From: Asterias rubens
Lineage: Eukaryota; Echinodermata; Asteroidea; Forcipulatida; Asteriidae
Assembly: GCF_902459465.1 (NCBI RefSeq)
Contig: NC_047068.1
Coordinates: 14,717,195 to 14,781,194 of the forward strand
Direction of reading: 5' to 3'
DNA length: 64,000 bases
Both the position numbers and the translations under genes were made by a program. The first letter of the stretch is position 1; the number at the start of each line of letters is the position of its first letter. This document shows positions 1 through 11,511 of the stretch, one piece after another. The notes beneath the pieces are model-generated. The model was given only the letters and a program-made list of their open reading frames with translations, searched no databases and was not told the origin of the DNA.

Positions 1-433
1 GGTCGTTTAAGGGCTATGTCTCAATTTTCAGTGACCAGTGCGTTGATGCAGTGCTGGAGTATGTCGTCTTGTTGCGTTGTGGTAAATCTTATTCAATTTT
101 GGGTTGAACGACGACAAATTTACAAGTCTGTTTCTTTGCTGTGATACTGTGGGAACTTTGTTGTACAAGAAATAGACCCTTTTTGGATGACATCACTAAT
201 TTAGGAAACCCCATGAAGGAAAACTGGTCTGAGTAAACCGCATGATAGAAACCTGGCCTGTGCATGCCACATGCGTCACGTTACTAGATCTGCCCAAACA
301 ATGCTGAGAAACACTAACTGCTCGGACATGTGCTAAGAAACACGACTGCATTAATATGTGTGCTGAAGAAACTCTACAACAATACAATTTTGTGTTAATT
401 TAAAAATAAGAATTTTTGTTTTGTTCTTGGCAG

Positions 434-3400
434 AGCTTTGATGAAAATGAAGATTATTTTCTGGTGTGGGGGGAGTGTTTGGGCATACAGCTCTTGACGA
501 TGATAACGGCCGAGGAAGATCTCCTAACAGACACTGATGGAGACCCTGTATCATTAGCTCTTTCATTTGAAAAAGGTAAAAGCCAACAAGTTTAATTTGT
601 TTAAGACTGTTTAGAATTGCACCGGGGATAACAAATATTAGCTTTTGGTTTTACCCTTACACTCTGATGTGTGATTTTAATTTATAGCAAATTTAACATA
701 CAGTCGTTGTGGTACTCACTGCTAAACAAAATGATTCTTATTGCCTTTAGCTACAGGGTAATATCGGTGGCTTAGTTGCTAAGACATCTGCTTTGGAATT
801 GCAAAGGACATTGGTTTGGATGCCATCCGATTATGAGCCTGTGATTTTTTTTCAAAGAATAAGGGTCACTAAGGGTAAAACTAAAATTAATAAGACTGGT
901 TGACTAGTTGGAGCTGCTTTGTGATCCCTCTGCCTTCCAGGTTCACGTAAACTTTAGTGTGATCCCTGGCTATATACAGCAGTTACAGGTTGAATGGCTT
1001 CTGACTGACACCCCCAAACAAAGATATGTGATTCCTCTGTCTGCTGCTTCCCTGATTGTATCTTTTACTTCGTCGTGATTTCTGGCTATACTGCATACAA
1101 GGTTGAAAGGCTTCTGACTGGCACCCGATAAAAAATATTGACAAAATAAGGAGAATGCCAAAAGTGAGACTGGAAATGAGAACAAGGAAGAACCTTTTTT
1201 TTTTTAAAAGAGAATTTAATTGCCATGTGTGATACCAAGTACATTGCTTAATTCCATGTGTTTTAAAAACAAATTCTGATTTGGTGACGTAAATTTCCAG
1301 CAAATTTGGACACCCTTCTACAAAATCCTGCCTAAAACCTTGCCATGAATGAATGGATGACTTTTGGAGATGATTTCTAGTGGGGGGCATATAATTATTT
1401 GTAAACGTATTGTTCTCTTGAACTGTGAACGTGCTCATCAGAACTTCCTAAACAATGGAGAAAATGTTGTTCTATCTGCTTCCACCTAGAGTCCTCAAGA
1501 TCCCATTTTCTTCAAGTTGGTTCATCGATAATATTGTTTTGTATCTCCCCGTAGATTTCCGAAAAAGCAAGTTGTACAGTGCAGCACCTGAGTCCATCAT
1601 CAACACTTTGAAAACGAAAGTAAATTTAAACCATCATAAGCACAGCCTGACACCAACAGTGAGTTGAGACCTTTGTTTGAATTCAGGGTACAGGACTAAA
1701 TATTAATAATTTAGTTCACTTTTGTTATCATATACATGTAGTGATACTAGAAAATCTTGTTTAAATATCAGAATATCAAAAGCTAGGTGTACAGACTGTA
1801 ACCCATTGAAAAGCTAGGTGTACAGATTAAAACCCATTGAAAACTTAGGTGTACAGATTAAAACCCATTGAAAACTTAAGTGTACAGACTGTTACCTATT
1901 GAAAAGCTAGAATACAACCATTGGAAACCTACAAGTACAGACTATAAGCTAGGTGTACAGAATACACCCCACTGAAAACCTAGGTGTACAGAATGCAACC
2001 CACTGAAAAGATAGGTGTACTGAATACAACCCACTGAAAAGCTAGGTGTACTGAATACAACCTTTTGAAAAGCTAGGTGTACAGAATACAACCCACTGAA
2101 AAGCTAGGTGTACTGAATACACCCCACTGAAAAGCTAGGTGTACTGAATACAACCTATTGAAAAGCTAGGTGTACAGAATACAACCCACTGCCCCCCTGA
2201 AAAGCTAGGTTTACTGAATACAACCCACTGAAAAGCTAGGTGTACAGAATACAACCCACTGAAAAGCTAGGTGTACTGAATACATCCCACTGAAAAGCTA
2301 GGTGTACTGAATACAACCTATTGAAAAGCTAGGTGTACAGAATACAACCCACTGCCCCCCTGAAAAGCTAGGTTTACTGAATACAACCCACTGAAAAGCT
2401 AGGTGTACAGAATACAACCCACTGAAAAGCTAGGTGTACTGAATACATCCCACTGAAAAGCTAGGTGTACTGAATACAACCTATTGAAAAGCTAGGTGTA
2501 CAGAATACAACCCACTGAAAAGCTAGGTGTACAGAATACAACCCACTGAAAAGCTAGGTGTACTGAATACACCCCACTGAAAAGCTAGGTGTACAGAATA
2601 CAATCCACTGAAAAGCTAGGTGTACTGAATACACCCCACTGAAAAGCTAGGTTTACTGAATACACCCCACTGAAAAGCTAGGTGTACTGAATACAACCTA
2701 TTGAAAAGCTAGGTGTACTGAATACAACCTATTGAAAAGCTAGGTGTACTGAATACAACCTATTGAAAAGCTAGGTGTACAGATTATATATAACCCATTC
2801 ATAAAATTTTCAAGAACCAGGCCTCGAAGGGTTAAAACCACGAGTTGAAAACCTCTTCGCCACACATTGATTCCCTTATTGAAAAGCTAGGTGTACAGAC
2901 TACAACTGATTGGAAAACCTACACTTGTGTTGGTGTACAGAATACAACACACTGAAAAGCTAGATGTACAAGGTATAACCCATTGAAAACCTAGGTACAC
3001 ATACAGAATACAACCCATTGAAAACATAAGTGTACAGAATAGGAACCCATTGAAAAGCTTGTGTACAGACTAAAGCCATTGCAGATTTTTCCTTTGAAAA
3101 CTTACGCTAGAATAACAATGGTAGCTGTTTTGACTAATCGCTCGATGTTTAATCCATATTTTTTTTCAAATCAGTATCTTTCTCATTACATTCTCTGACT
3201 GAGTGCCCAGTTCGTTGGTTGAATCATCAAAGGCACAATCCCATTACCTACTTGCCATACAATAATCACTAATATATGTATCTTTTTTTTTTTTTTTAAG
3301 AATTTCAGCAAGAATGCAGCTCTTACAGGATTTTATCAAGTTCTCACTACCAGTTCGGATATAAGTGGGATTGAATTCATCTCTTCATTAGAGGGTAAGT

Positions 3401-5777
3401 TTGTCAACTACTAAGGTCATCTATACTCAGATGAAGTTTGTGGTTGCTCCATGTGTAATCTCTTTTGAATAGTGTTGGTTCTGAGAAGAACCGATGGTTG
3501 ACATCTTAACGTTTCAATCAGTATGCTCCGATCAGTATGCCCCCCCCTTAATGTTTTGCAATTGGACAAATCCAGATCAAATTGAGCAGAGGATACATTT
3601 TTTTCTCCACTGTAACATCTATATGTAAGAAGACATTGCCACAAGGGCTTTTCGTCAGGCCTACTGGTTTTCCTCCCTCCTGATCAAACAGCACCTGCAT
3701 GAGCTTCAAATGAGGAGCTTTTATTGGCTGAAAACATAGACGCATGCACGTTTCTGTTTGAACTCAGAAATAGTGGCATTTGTGAATGGTATTAACTATT
3801 TTGAGACCTTCCAATAACTGAACCCTGCATTCTTATCCGAAGCATCCTTCTTCCAAGAAGAAGCAAACTACCAACCCCCCCCCCCCTGTCTCCTTTTTGA
3901 TTGTTCATCCCTTTCTCTTTCTTTGTGTTTTAGAACTGCCTCTCTCTCTCTCTCTTTTCATTTATTTCCACTTGACTTCTTCTGTTACACTAGTACCTGA
4001 TGTTTATCTGCGTTGTGTCGTCATTCTTAAGGCCGAGTCACGCTGCAGTGATAGACATAATATGCAAAAGCTAATTAAACCAATAGAACGCAGTTATTTG
4101 CATCGTGATCGTTATCCTTTTCGTTATCGCTGCAGTATGACTCGGCTTTTAGGTTCAAGAAAGACTCTGCTATGGTTGAATCAAAGCTTCAGCCCATTAA
4201 CTATGTTTTGCATTTAGTGCCATTTTGGTTGATAAGCAGTTTGCAAGAGCTAAGTCAACTTTTTCAAGACGCAAACTAATCGCAAACTGTATTTTTTTAA
4301 TGAAGCCTGATTGTTTTTTACTTATCATATATCTAGCCTACAAGTATCCTATCTATGGACTAGCCTTCCATCCAGAGAAAAACTGCTTTGAGTGGACATT
4401 TGATTGTATCGACCACTCCGAAGATGTGATAAAAGTCACTCAGTACTTTGCAAACTTCATTGTGTCTGAAGGTAGGTAAATTTAAACAAGGTCAATGACT
4501 TAACTTAATTTTTGTGGTTATTTTTGCCTCAGGAGTGTAGTGTATTATTTGTATTGTTGCACTGATGTGTTAGCACTTTGTACTTTTTAAAGCATTGGAC
4601 ACTTTCGGTACAGAAAAGAAATTAAAAGTTCACAGATTTACAAATAACTTACAAGGTTTACAGAAGGTAGTGGTGAAAGACTTCTCTTGAAATATTATTC
4701 CATGAAATTCTTTACTTTTTGAAAAAACATTAAAACAAAATCAATTATCGATATCGAGAATTACGGATTTATTTAAAACACATGTCATGACACAGCGAAA
4801 CGTGCAGAAACAAGGGTGGGTTGTCCCGTTATTTTCTCCCGACTCCGATGACCAATTGAATCTAAATTTTCACAGGTTGTAATTTTATATATAAGTTGTG
4901 ATACAGTTGTGTTTACCGAAAGTGTCCAATGGCTTTAAAGCAGGTTCCCTGGATATGTTGGTTTCATGCTTAGCAATAAAAAATAGGCTGGGAACCAATC
5001 ACAATAGTATTAATCACATTGTTGTTATTTAACTAGCCTTGACCAATATGTGTTGAGTCATATTGGTGTGTTGAGCAGTGCCTCCCCATGGCCAGGCATG
5101 GAGTAGTTTCTTAGTGTCGTCAACACACCTCTAGTGCAATCACATTTATAACATGCACAATTTGTCCACCATTGTTCTGTTTTTACCACATTTTTGGGTA
5201 GCGAAAAAAAGGGCCTTTGGCTTGAAAGAAGTAGAACTCTCTGGACTTTATAACTAGCTTAACTTTATTAGATTCAGCGGCTTCCCCCAATCAGGGATAG
5301 GATAGACTGCCGTTAACAAAACCTGAACTGAGAGGGCAGATTGAAGCATACACATTTATTTTTAGTTTTAGAAGCCCTGATTTGCATTCCGGTATGCTCT
5401 ACATGGTTTAGCTTTTTTTTTTTATGAATTTGTTCTCAAGTTCAACATTTTTTTTTAAATGCTAAATACGTTCATAAATTTTCTATTAAATTTTCTATTT
5501 TTTTTATGGTAGCATTTTATTGATCAGTGTATTCTGTTGAAATACGTTATTATATAAATCATTTGTCAGTTTCACTTACTGGCCAGTGGTTTTAAATATC
5601 TAAATGTGGACAATAAACGTTTACTATCTATTGATCTTTCTTTCTCTTGAAGCTCGTAAAAGCAACCATGCTTTCAGTAGCGAGGCTGAAGCTAACTCCT
5701 TCCTCATCTACCAATACACTCCTGTCTACACCGGTAATTTAACAATTTTCGAGCAGATATACTTCTTCAATCCTTAG
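434..5777 (+). CDS. GGH: Gamma-glutamyl hydrolase, copy 1 (3' five exons; 5' part outside window)
   Basis: Cysteine peptidase (C26, class I glutamine amidotransferase fold) that trims gamma-linked polyglutamate from folates, normally lysosomal or secreted. Exons read from splice sites: 434-575, 1555-1658, 3301-3394, 4337-4471, 5653-5777 (stop 5775-5777). All join in frame without stops, and exon phases equal those of the complete copy at 11512-20482. The nucleophile cysteine is kept, but in GECLG rather than the usual GTCLG, and the catalytic histidine sits in LAFHPEK rather than VQFHPEK. The third exon listed is identical to copy 2, while the cysteine exon differs at about 26 of 142 bases. 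One codon is missing relative to copy 2 in exon 1555-1658. The first three exons, including the signal peptide, would lie before position 1. It looks intact and is probably a functional but diverged paralogue. Confidence 0.9.
768..890 (+). mobile_element. tRNA-derived SINE head in GGH copy 1 intron
   Basis: TGGCTTAGTTGCTAAGACAT (A-box region) and GGTTTGGATGCC (B box) with TTGCAAAGGACA between, the same layout as the copy at 62045-62160. The preceding 600-680 resembles the SINE body (TTTTACCCTTACACTCTGAT). Confidence 0.6.
1777..3090. repeat. 31-bp minisatellite in an intron of GGH copy 1
   Basis: About 40 units of period 31 with consensus AAAAGCTAGGTGTACTGAAT plus ACAACCCACTG. They are most regular from 2025 to 2790 and degenerate at both ends. 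An interruption of about 80 bases sits at 2795-2875. A variant with an inserted run of C (CTGCCCCCCTG) appears twice, 163 bases apart (2191 and 2354), showing block duplication of about five units. The matching intron of copy 2 has only a few degenerate units. Confidence 0.95.
3395..4336. other. GGH copy 1 intron with simple sequence
   Basis: Contains a C-run (3871-3886), a CT microsatellite (3942-3956) and a palindromic segment (TAAGGCCGAGTCACGCTGCA at 4029 against TGCAGTATGACTCGGCTTTTA at about 4130) that looks like another small foldback element. The first about 40 bases match copy 2, which then has the 18069 element. Confidence 0.55.
4591..4934. mobile_element. TTAA-flanked foldback MITE in GGH copy 1 intron
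   Basis: Flanked by TTAA at 4587-4590 and 4935-4938. Ends AGCATTGGACACTTTCGGTA and its near-complement CGAAAGTGTCCAATGGCT. About 344 bases, no coding capacity. A TTAA target duplication with 5' AG...CT ends fits Kolobok-type (or less well piggyBac-type) transposons. Confidence 0.85.
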
Positions 5778-6339
5778 GAGAAAGCTTCCTAAATTCATCA
5801 AAAGATAAGACAAAACCAGTGCCATATTTCATAACCAGGGCGCTCTTCATCATGGTGGCTGTGTTTATTTAGCTCTAATCATGCCTTTTTTACACTTGTT
5901 TTGGCAAGTTTTTAACAGTATTTATGCACCATTGTGATCTGTTGTTTGTCTACGCTATTTGGACTACCTTTGGTGGTTTTATCTGCAATATTTGCCGTGA
6001 TGTCTATGGATTTAGAACTGATGGTAAGCCCCCATTGTCGTTATGTTATTCAACCATCTTTGCACACTTATTTTGGGGATATGTGTGCTCTTGCTTGTAC
6101 ACCAGGGATCAACAGTTGGACTCAAATATCACTGCCACTTATATGATGATTCAGATGTCATCACCCCTCTTGTTATTGCTGTAGTTTCAGCACAATATGA
6201 GCACCAACTTGAAACTCACTATGAAAATTCACTGTTTTCATGGTCACCCTATAAGTCGATACTCCAATTCCACAAGTACTTTTCATATCGACCATTGCTT
6301 TGTGACATGTCAGTTATCTTGCATGGAGGATTACCCTGA
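5778..6339. other. 3' flank of GGH copy 1
   Basis: The first about 60 bases match the 3' flank of copy 2 (20483-20525). The similarity then breaks where copy 2 carries the element beginning at 20526. The rest leads into the retrotransposon at 6340 and probably includes its 5' part. I see no gene. Confidence 0.5.
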
Positions 6340-7260
6340 GTGGTAATATTCATGCCAATCCAGGCCCTGAGGATCAAAAGGGCTTGAACTTCCCCCCTTC
6401 ATCAATCCCTGAGTCTGGTCAACAACTAATTGGTACATCTAACAAACATGTCTCTGGTTCAATGCAAGGAGTCTCAGGAATAAGCTGAACGAATTGCGTT
6501 TGCTTTTAGAAACTACTGCACCTGATATTCTCGGTATTACAGAAATATGGCTGACATCTGATGATGTATTTTAGTTGACCCTATCTGTCAACAATATGAA
6601 TATGTCACATTTAGATGTGATCGCAACTCTGCCCGCGGAGGTGGAGGTGTTCTGATAGGTGTCAAGGCCTGCCTGAGTCCACGCCACCTCCCTGAACTTG
6701 AACATACTGATCTGGAATTTTCCTGTGTGGAAATTACACTTAAACGGAGCAAGTGACTACTCTGCGGAATGTACAGACCACCTAATTCAACTGCAGATTT
6801 CTTGGATAAATTCCAGAGAGCCATAGATGATATACACCTGGCCACCTCAAACCATCAAAGGGTCATTGTTACAAGTGATTTTAATGTGGATTGGGCCAAC
6901 CCCTACACGGTCAACATGCGTAACCTTACACGCATTGTTTCAGCTATGGACTTAACTCAGCTCGTTGATGCGCCGATTCGTCAATGTCCACATGAACCAG
7001 ACAATGGAGCTATCTATCATTGACCTTTTCTTAACAAATCAGCACATTCTAGACAACTATGTTACTTATGGTCGACACAGAGACACTGTGCACTTCTGTC
7101 ATCTCAGAGCTCGCACACAAAGACTTCACGGCTCTGCAGTGAATGCTTTTGCTCGTGAATGGGATGAGCTACCAGAACACTTGAGGTCTGGTAAGGTTTT
7201 AAATAACTGGATTCATTCCCTCCGTAGCCATCTCTGCCGACCTCACAGTAACTGAACTGT
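6340..7260 (+). mobile_element. Decayed, internally deleted non-LTR retrotransposon (CR1/L2-like) fragment
   Basis: Conceptual translation across several frames shows an AP-type endonuclease domain: a GNIHANPGP-like leader (about 6340-6365), NARSLRNKLNEL...DILGITEIWL (about 6460-6550), GGGGVLIGVK (about 6640), MYRPPNSTADFLDKF (6769) and VIVTSDFNVDW (about 6870). Directly after it comes a block resembling the very C-terminus of the same polyprotein: RARTQRLHGSAVNAFAREWD and LPEHLRSGKVLNNW, stop at about 7253. The whole reverse transcriptase domain between these is missing, and there are frameshifts and stops. An AT-rich tail follows. It lies in the spacer after GGH copy 1 and has no counterpart after copy 2. 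Clade placement is approximate. Confidence 0.8.
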
Positions 7261-9552
7261 GCCCTTTGCATTGTTTTGAACAATTTTGTTTTAAAACTCC
7301 CTTTTAAATTGTTTCTATTTATTTTTTACATCGTTTTATTTATTTGTCAATTTAAATTTTGTGTATTTATATATATACTTTTGAAACTTATTTATTAATT
7401 TATTCATTTATTTACTTATCTATTTTTTTAAATCTTTTTTTTAGGGGTCAATTTTTTATATTTATGTTATTTTGTTGACATTTATTTATTTTGCGTATAT
7501 TTTTCTATGTGTTTGTTACTCCTTTTAAACTGCTTGGTGCTTGGGGAAACTTTTAATCCTTTGTATCTCTTGCCAATTTTAAAGTTTTTAAAAATATTAA
7601 TTTGTTTGCCTGGTGGGGGGATTTTTGGCACTCTGCATCATTGCTTTTTAGCAACTTTCTGTTGTTGTCTAATTTTCTTAATGTCTTTATAGATTTATTG
7701 TAAAGAACTATAGATTTTTAATATATGGTCAGGGATATTGGAATTGAAGGCCTTCGGGCTACAGTTTTTTGGTAAACTTTTTGTTATAAATGTAAGTATT
7801 GGATGCATATTAGCGCCATGTCAGAAAATATAATCACAGGGTGAAATTTGGATATGCCATTTCGAGAGTTTGTTGCTGTTTTTTACTGAAATGTTCTAAT
7901 TTGTAATTTTAGCTAAAGATGTAGAAGTTGGTGGTTTGTTATGACTATTTTATGAGATTCATATATTTTCACATTGGGAAAATTTATAATAAAGATGAAT
8001 TAATTGTAATAAGTATTTATATAACAAGTTTAACAAGATCTAAGTGCTTCACAGAAACCAGGAACCTAATCAGAAGTTATACAGATATTGGGATTGTAAT
8101 TGGACAAAAAACTACATTTACGTCACCAAGACATTATACAATTCTAAATTGTTTGTCATGTTTGTACTAAAAACATATCCACTGCCTCAATAACTGACTG
8201 TAAAAATATTATCCTTTCAGTTTTCTGTTGAAAAATAAACTTTATTGTCTCGTTTATCGTAGCATTATATTATAATTTTACAGCTCTAACGGTTGACAGT
8301 TTATAATAAGTAATTTCCATTTATATGTTTTAGCATAATAGTATTATGTATTTTTGAATTTTGGGTATTATTTCTTCCAGCATTATAATGCCAAGTCCTA
8401 ATTTTTCTTTGAATATTAGCAATGAGAATTATGAAAATAATTTTTAAAAACAAAACAATCAATATGATGGTGTGCTTTATAATGTTGAGCCAGTACATTT
8501 ATTTAGTTGATTTTGCCTTTCAAGCCAAGTGCCTTTTACCTTGTACACAGGAAATAAATATAATAATCCCAAAATCATTCAGATCGGCCAATAAATGTCC
8601 AAGTTCTTGTTATTGGTCTTTGTTCGTAAATTGTGATCTGTAAATTCGATCATAAAAAAGAGAGAAAAAAAAACACTTAGACTCATCAATATGGTGCTCC
8701 CTAGGTGTCTGACAATTTTCTTTGTTGTATTTTATTCATTCAGTTCAACCAACCAACTGTTTATTCTAAATAGTTTTTACACAAAAACAATTGAAATTAC
8801 TTCTGAAAAAGTAAGAAACAAATAAACAATAGGAGAGAAGAGAGAGTAAAAAAAAAAGCAAATTGATTTAAAATTAATGTAACAACAAAGAAGGCATATA
8901 TATAATTATATATATATTGGATAATGGATACAAAAATGGATATAAAGCGAAATATTCTAAGAGATGACTTTGATTTGATTCTTTAGTAATATTGAAATTT
9001 TGTTGGGTCTTGCTCCTTTTCTAGATAATATTAAGTTCCATTCTCTCCATAATTGTTCTTGAAAGATTGTGGGACTGGGTTTGTCCTCGCATAACATCTA
9101 TATAAATGTATTGCTTGCCTAGGAAAATCAATTAATTTATAAACAAATCTGGGATAAATTTATTGTAACCAAACACGATAGTTTACATGTTTTCAGAGAT
9201 CTCAATAATACATTAAAACTTCTCCTAACTTCTTTCCAAAAGTAAAAAACAATGGGCAATGGAAAAATAAGTGCACCACACCCTCAAAATTATGTTTACA
9301 AAAGCCATTTTGTGGAGAAAATTATTATTAACCTTTAACCTATGAAGAAATATATATAAAAAAATGAAACAATCTTCTTTTGACATCCTTTTTGAATGAT
9401 GCTTTCCACTTATTTCAAATTTTAGAGGGATTGTAAAAATTATTATCTTGCACTGCTAGCAGCCAAGTACATGTGGTTATTACAAGAAGTAGGGACTGTT
9501 TTTAAATTACCAAACAATGAAAGTAAATTTAAAGGCATAATACCGACACTTT
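7261..9552. other. AT-rich spacer after GGH copy 1, paralogous to 21.12-23.0 kb
   Basis: From about 7790 this spacer matches the one after GGH copy 2 beginning at about 21135 (shared words such as GGATGCATAT, TATAATCACAGG and TGGTGCTCC), with many small indels. It extends the tandem duplication beyond the genes. T-rich runs and A/T simple sequence are frequent. No coding region is seen. Confidence 0.6.
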
Positions 9553-9742
9553 TAGACCGATCCATTAGGCTCCGCCCACGACGCATGTGTGAGCAAGAAC
9601 ACGTGGGGCTCTCCAATGCCTTTCTGCACAACTCTGCCGCGCGCGCCAAGATACGCGCACGCATGTCGGACATATTTGTCGGATCTTCGTTGTGTTGTGA
9701 TTGGTCAATACGCAATGGGGCGGAGCTTAATGGATCGGTCTA
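9553..9742. mobile_element. Inverted-repeat element, GACCGATCC family, copy 1
   Basis: Ends TAGACCGATCCATTAGGCTC and the near-complement GAGCTTAATGGATCGGTCTA enclose a CpG-rich core (CCGCGCGCGCC), about 190 bases. A second copy in opposite orientation lies at 9828-10040. GC content is much higher than the surroundings. Confidence 0.85.
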
Positions 9743-9827
9743 TTAGTGTCCAGTGCTATTAAAAATACTTATTTTGTACAGTGGCAAATTATTATAATGT
9801 TCTAACTTCTACCACTACCATGTGTAT

Positions 9828-10040
9828 GGACCGATCCGGCCTGTCAATCAAACTGTGCGCGTTCACCCATTTTGACCAATCACAGCAATGATTGTGGTCG
9901 CACAAACTCGGTCATGCGTGCGCGTATATTTGGCACGCGCGGCAGAATCGTGCAGAATGTCATTGGAAGTGCTTGTACATGTTTCTTGCTCACGTGCGCG
10001 GTGGGCGGAGCTTAGTGGAAAGCCGGAACGGTCCATTATA
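9828..10040. mobile_element. Inverted-repeat element, GACCGATCC family, copy 2 (opposite orientation)
   Basis: Ends TGGACCGATCC and GGAACGGTCCATTA. The core (ACGCGCGGCAGAATCGTGCA) matches the reverse complement of the element at 9553-9742. The ends are less similar to each other than in copy 1. Confidence 0.75.
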
Positions 10041-10309
10041 AGAAGGGTCCTTGACTTGCAGCATAAGCAACCCGCGGCCAGACAAGCATATTATTATGTG
10101 AAACTTTCACAATGTCCTGGATCTTGCCTGCCAGAAAGGCCCCGGAATGTTGTACATTGGTTCACCCTTTTTGTGGTCTATAAAACATACATCTAAAACA
10201 AATTTTATAAATAATAACTTTGTACTTCTTTGTCAAAGTGCCTTTGAACTTTATAAATTTGTTTTGATTGGTTGATGATTGTGCCATCCATGCAGCTGCG
10301 TTAAAACAG

Positions 10310-11511
10310 ATGGAAGTGATGGGAGGACTGGGGAAGTTTAATCCATTACAACTTCGTTTGCGCGGCCCGTTTGTATATCATAGGAGGTCCTGTTTTCGAG
10401 GTGTCCCTAAAATCGTGGCAAATCTTTTACCTCTCAGTCTGTGCGCGATGTAAACAGTCCCTAGATACAAATTGTGTGGTTTTATTTGCCAAGCAAATAG
10501 TCTCCTCTCCCTTGACCAAAACCTAGAAACACGTAAGGCTCCATACCACTAGTCATTTGCACTTGTAAATGCAAAAAGTTTGGTATTTAAGGCATTTCTA
10601 CAAGGTACAAAAATATGTCATAATGTTGAGGCCATATGAAAATATTTGCCCACCGAAAAAGTTTCATCAAACGCTATTTCAATTCACAATTCATGATGAT
10701 AAAAATCATGTGACTGAATGTTTTGCTGAGCATTCTTGAAAACAAATACCGAGGCTTAAAGAAGCCATGTGCCTTATATCATTTTCTAATATTTTTGGAG
10801 ATTTTTATTTTGTAACCCTGGTATCAATACCATATTAATATTAAAATTTAAACATCAGCTCGTTGATTCAATTATCACTGTTTATTTATACGCTTTATTA
10901 TAAATATTAAGAAAAAAACATGTACAAATTTTTAATAAAAATCAGATTTGGAAACCAGTAATTATTCACACTTTTTATATATTTTGTTTATTTTTTAATT
11001 TTGTGCAAGTTACCATGGTAATTTAAAAAAATTAATAAAACAATATTTTGAATAAAATTAAGGCAACTGCTGGCTATACAGTCAATACATAGAGTCTCAA
11101 AGAACACTTGTAGTCACTGCAGATGTTTCTTCCATGTATGGCTTCACCGGGAAACCATACTTTCTCGTTTGCCGTGAAAACAGGAAAAACTCAAAACAAA
11201 TGGGGCCAGTTGAAGTCATTGAAGATCGGTGTGTGGTGTGAACATTTCAATGTCCATCAAGTTTTAATACATGTTTGCATACTTCATATTAACAAATGAA
11301 GATAATTAGGGCATCGGTTGATATATGGCATCATTATTTTTTTCCAAATTCAAAGAAAAAGGCATAAAAGCGTGAAAACTGGTAAGCAGAGGATACAGCA
11401 TGCATCCCACACACACACGAAAGAGTTGCTGTGGTTTGATGAGCGCAGCAGAAGACGGTCGCTGCAACACTTAATACGAGTTAGAAGAAACTTGTTGTTG
11501 TGTGGAAAACC
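10310..11511 (+). promoter_or_regulatory. GGH copy 2 upstream region and 5' UTR
   Basis: Sequence immediately upstream of the GGH copy 2 ATG. Blocks of it recur at about 24.44-25.55 kb, where no GGH coding exon follows. A TATA-like CATAAAAG at about 11362 would place a start site near 11390 and give a 5' UTR of about 120 bases. The ATG context is AAAACCATGG, a good Kozak match. Promoter role is inferred from position and from conservation between array units; no start-site data are available. Confidence 0.5.

Noticed and set aside
1455-1667. 70-residue + strand frame read as a separate gene
   Set aside because: It is GGH copy 1 exon 1555-1658 read through from the preceding intron.
3897-4217. 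106-residue + strand frame in GGH copy 1 intron
   Set aside because: Pyrimidine-rich simple sequence plus a small palindrome; no counterpart frame in copy 2.
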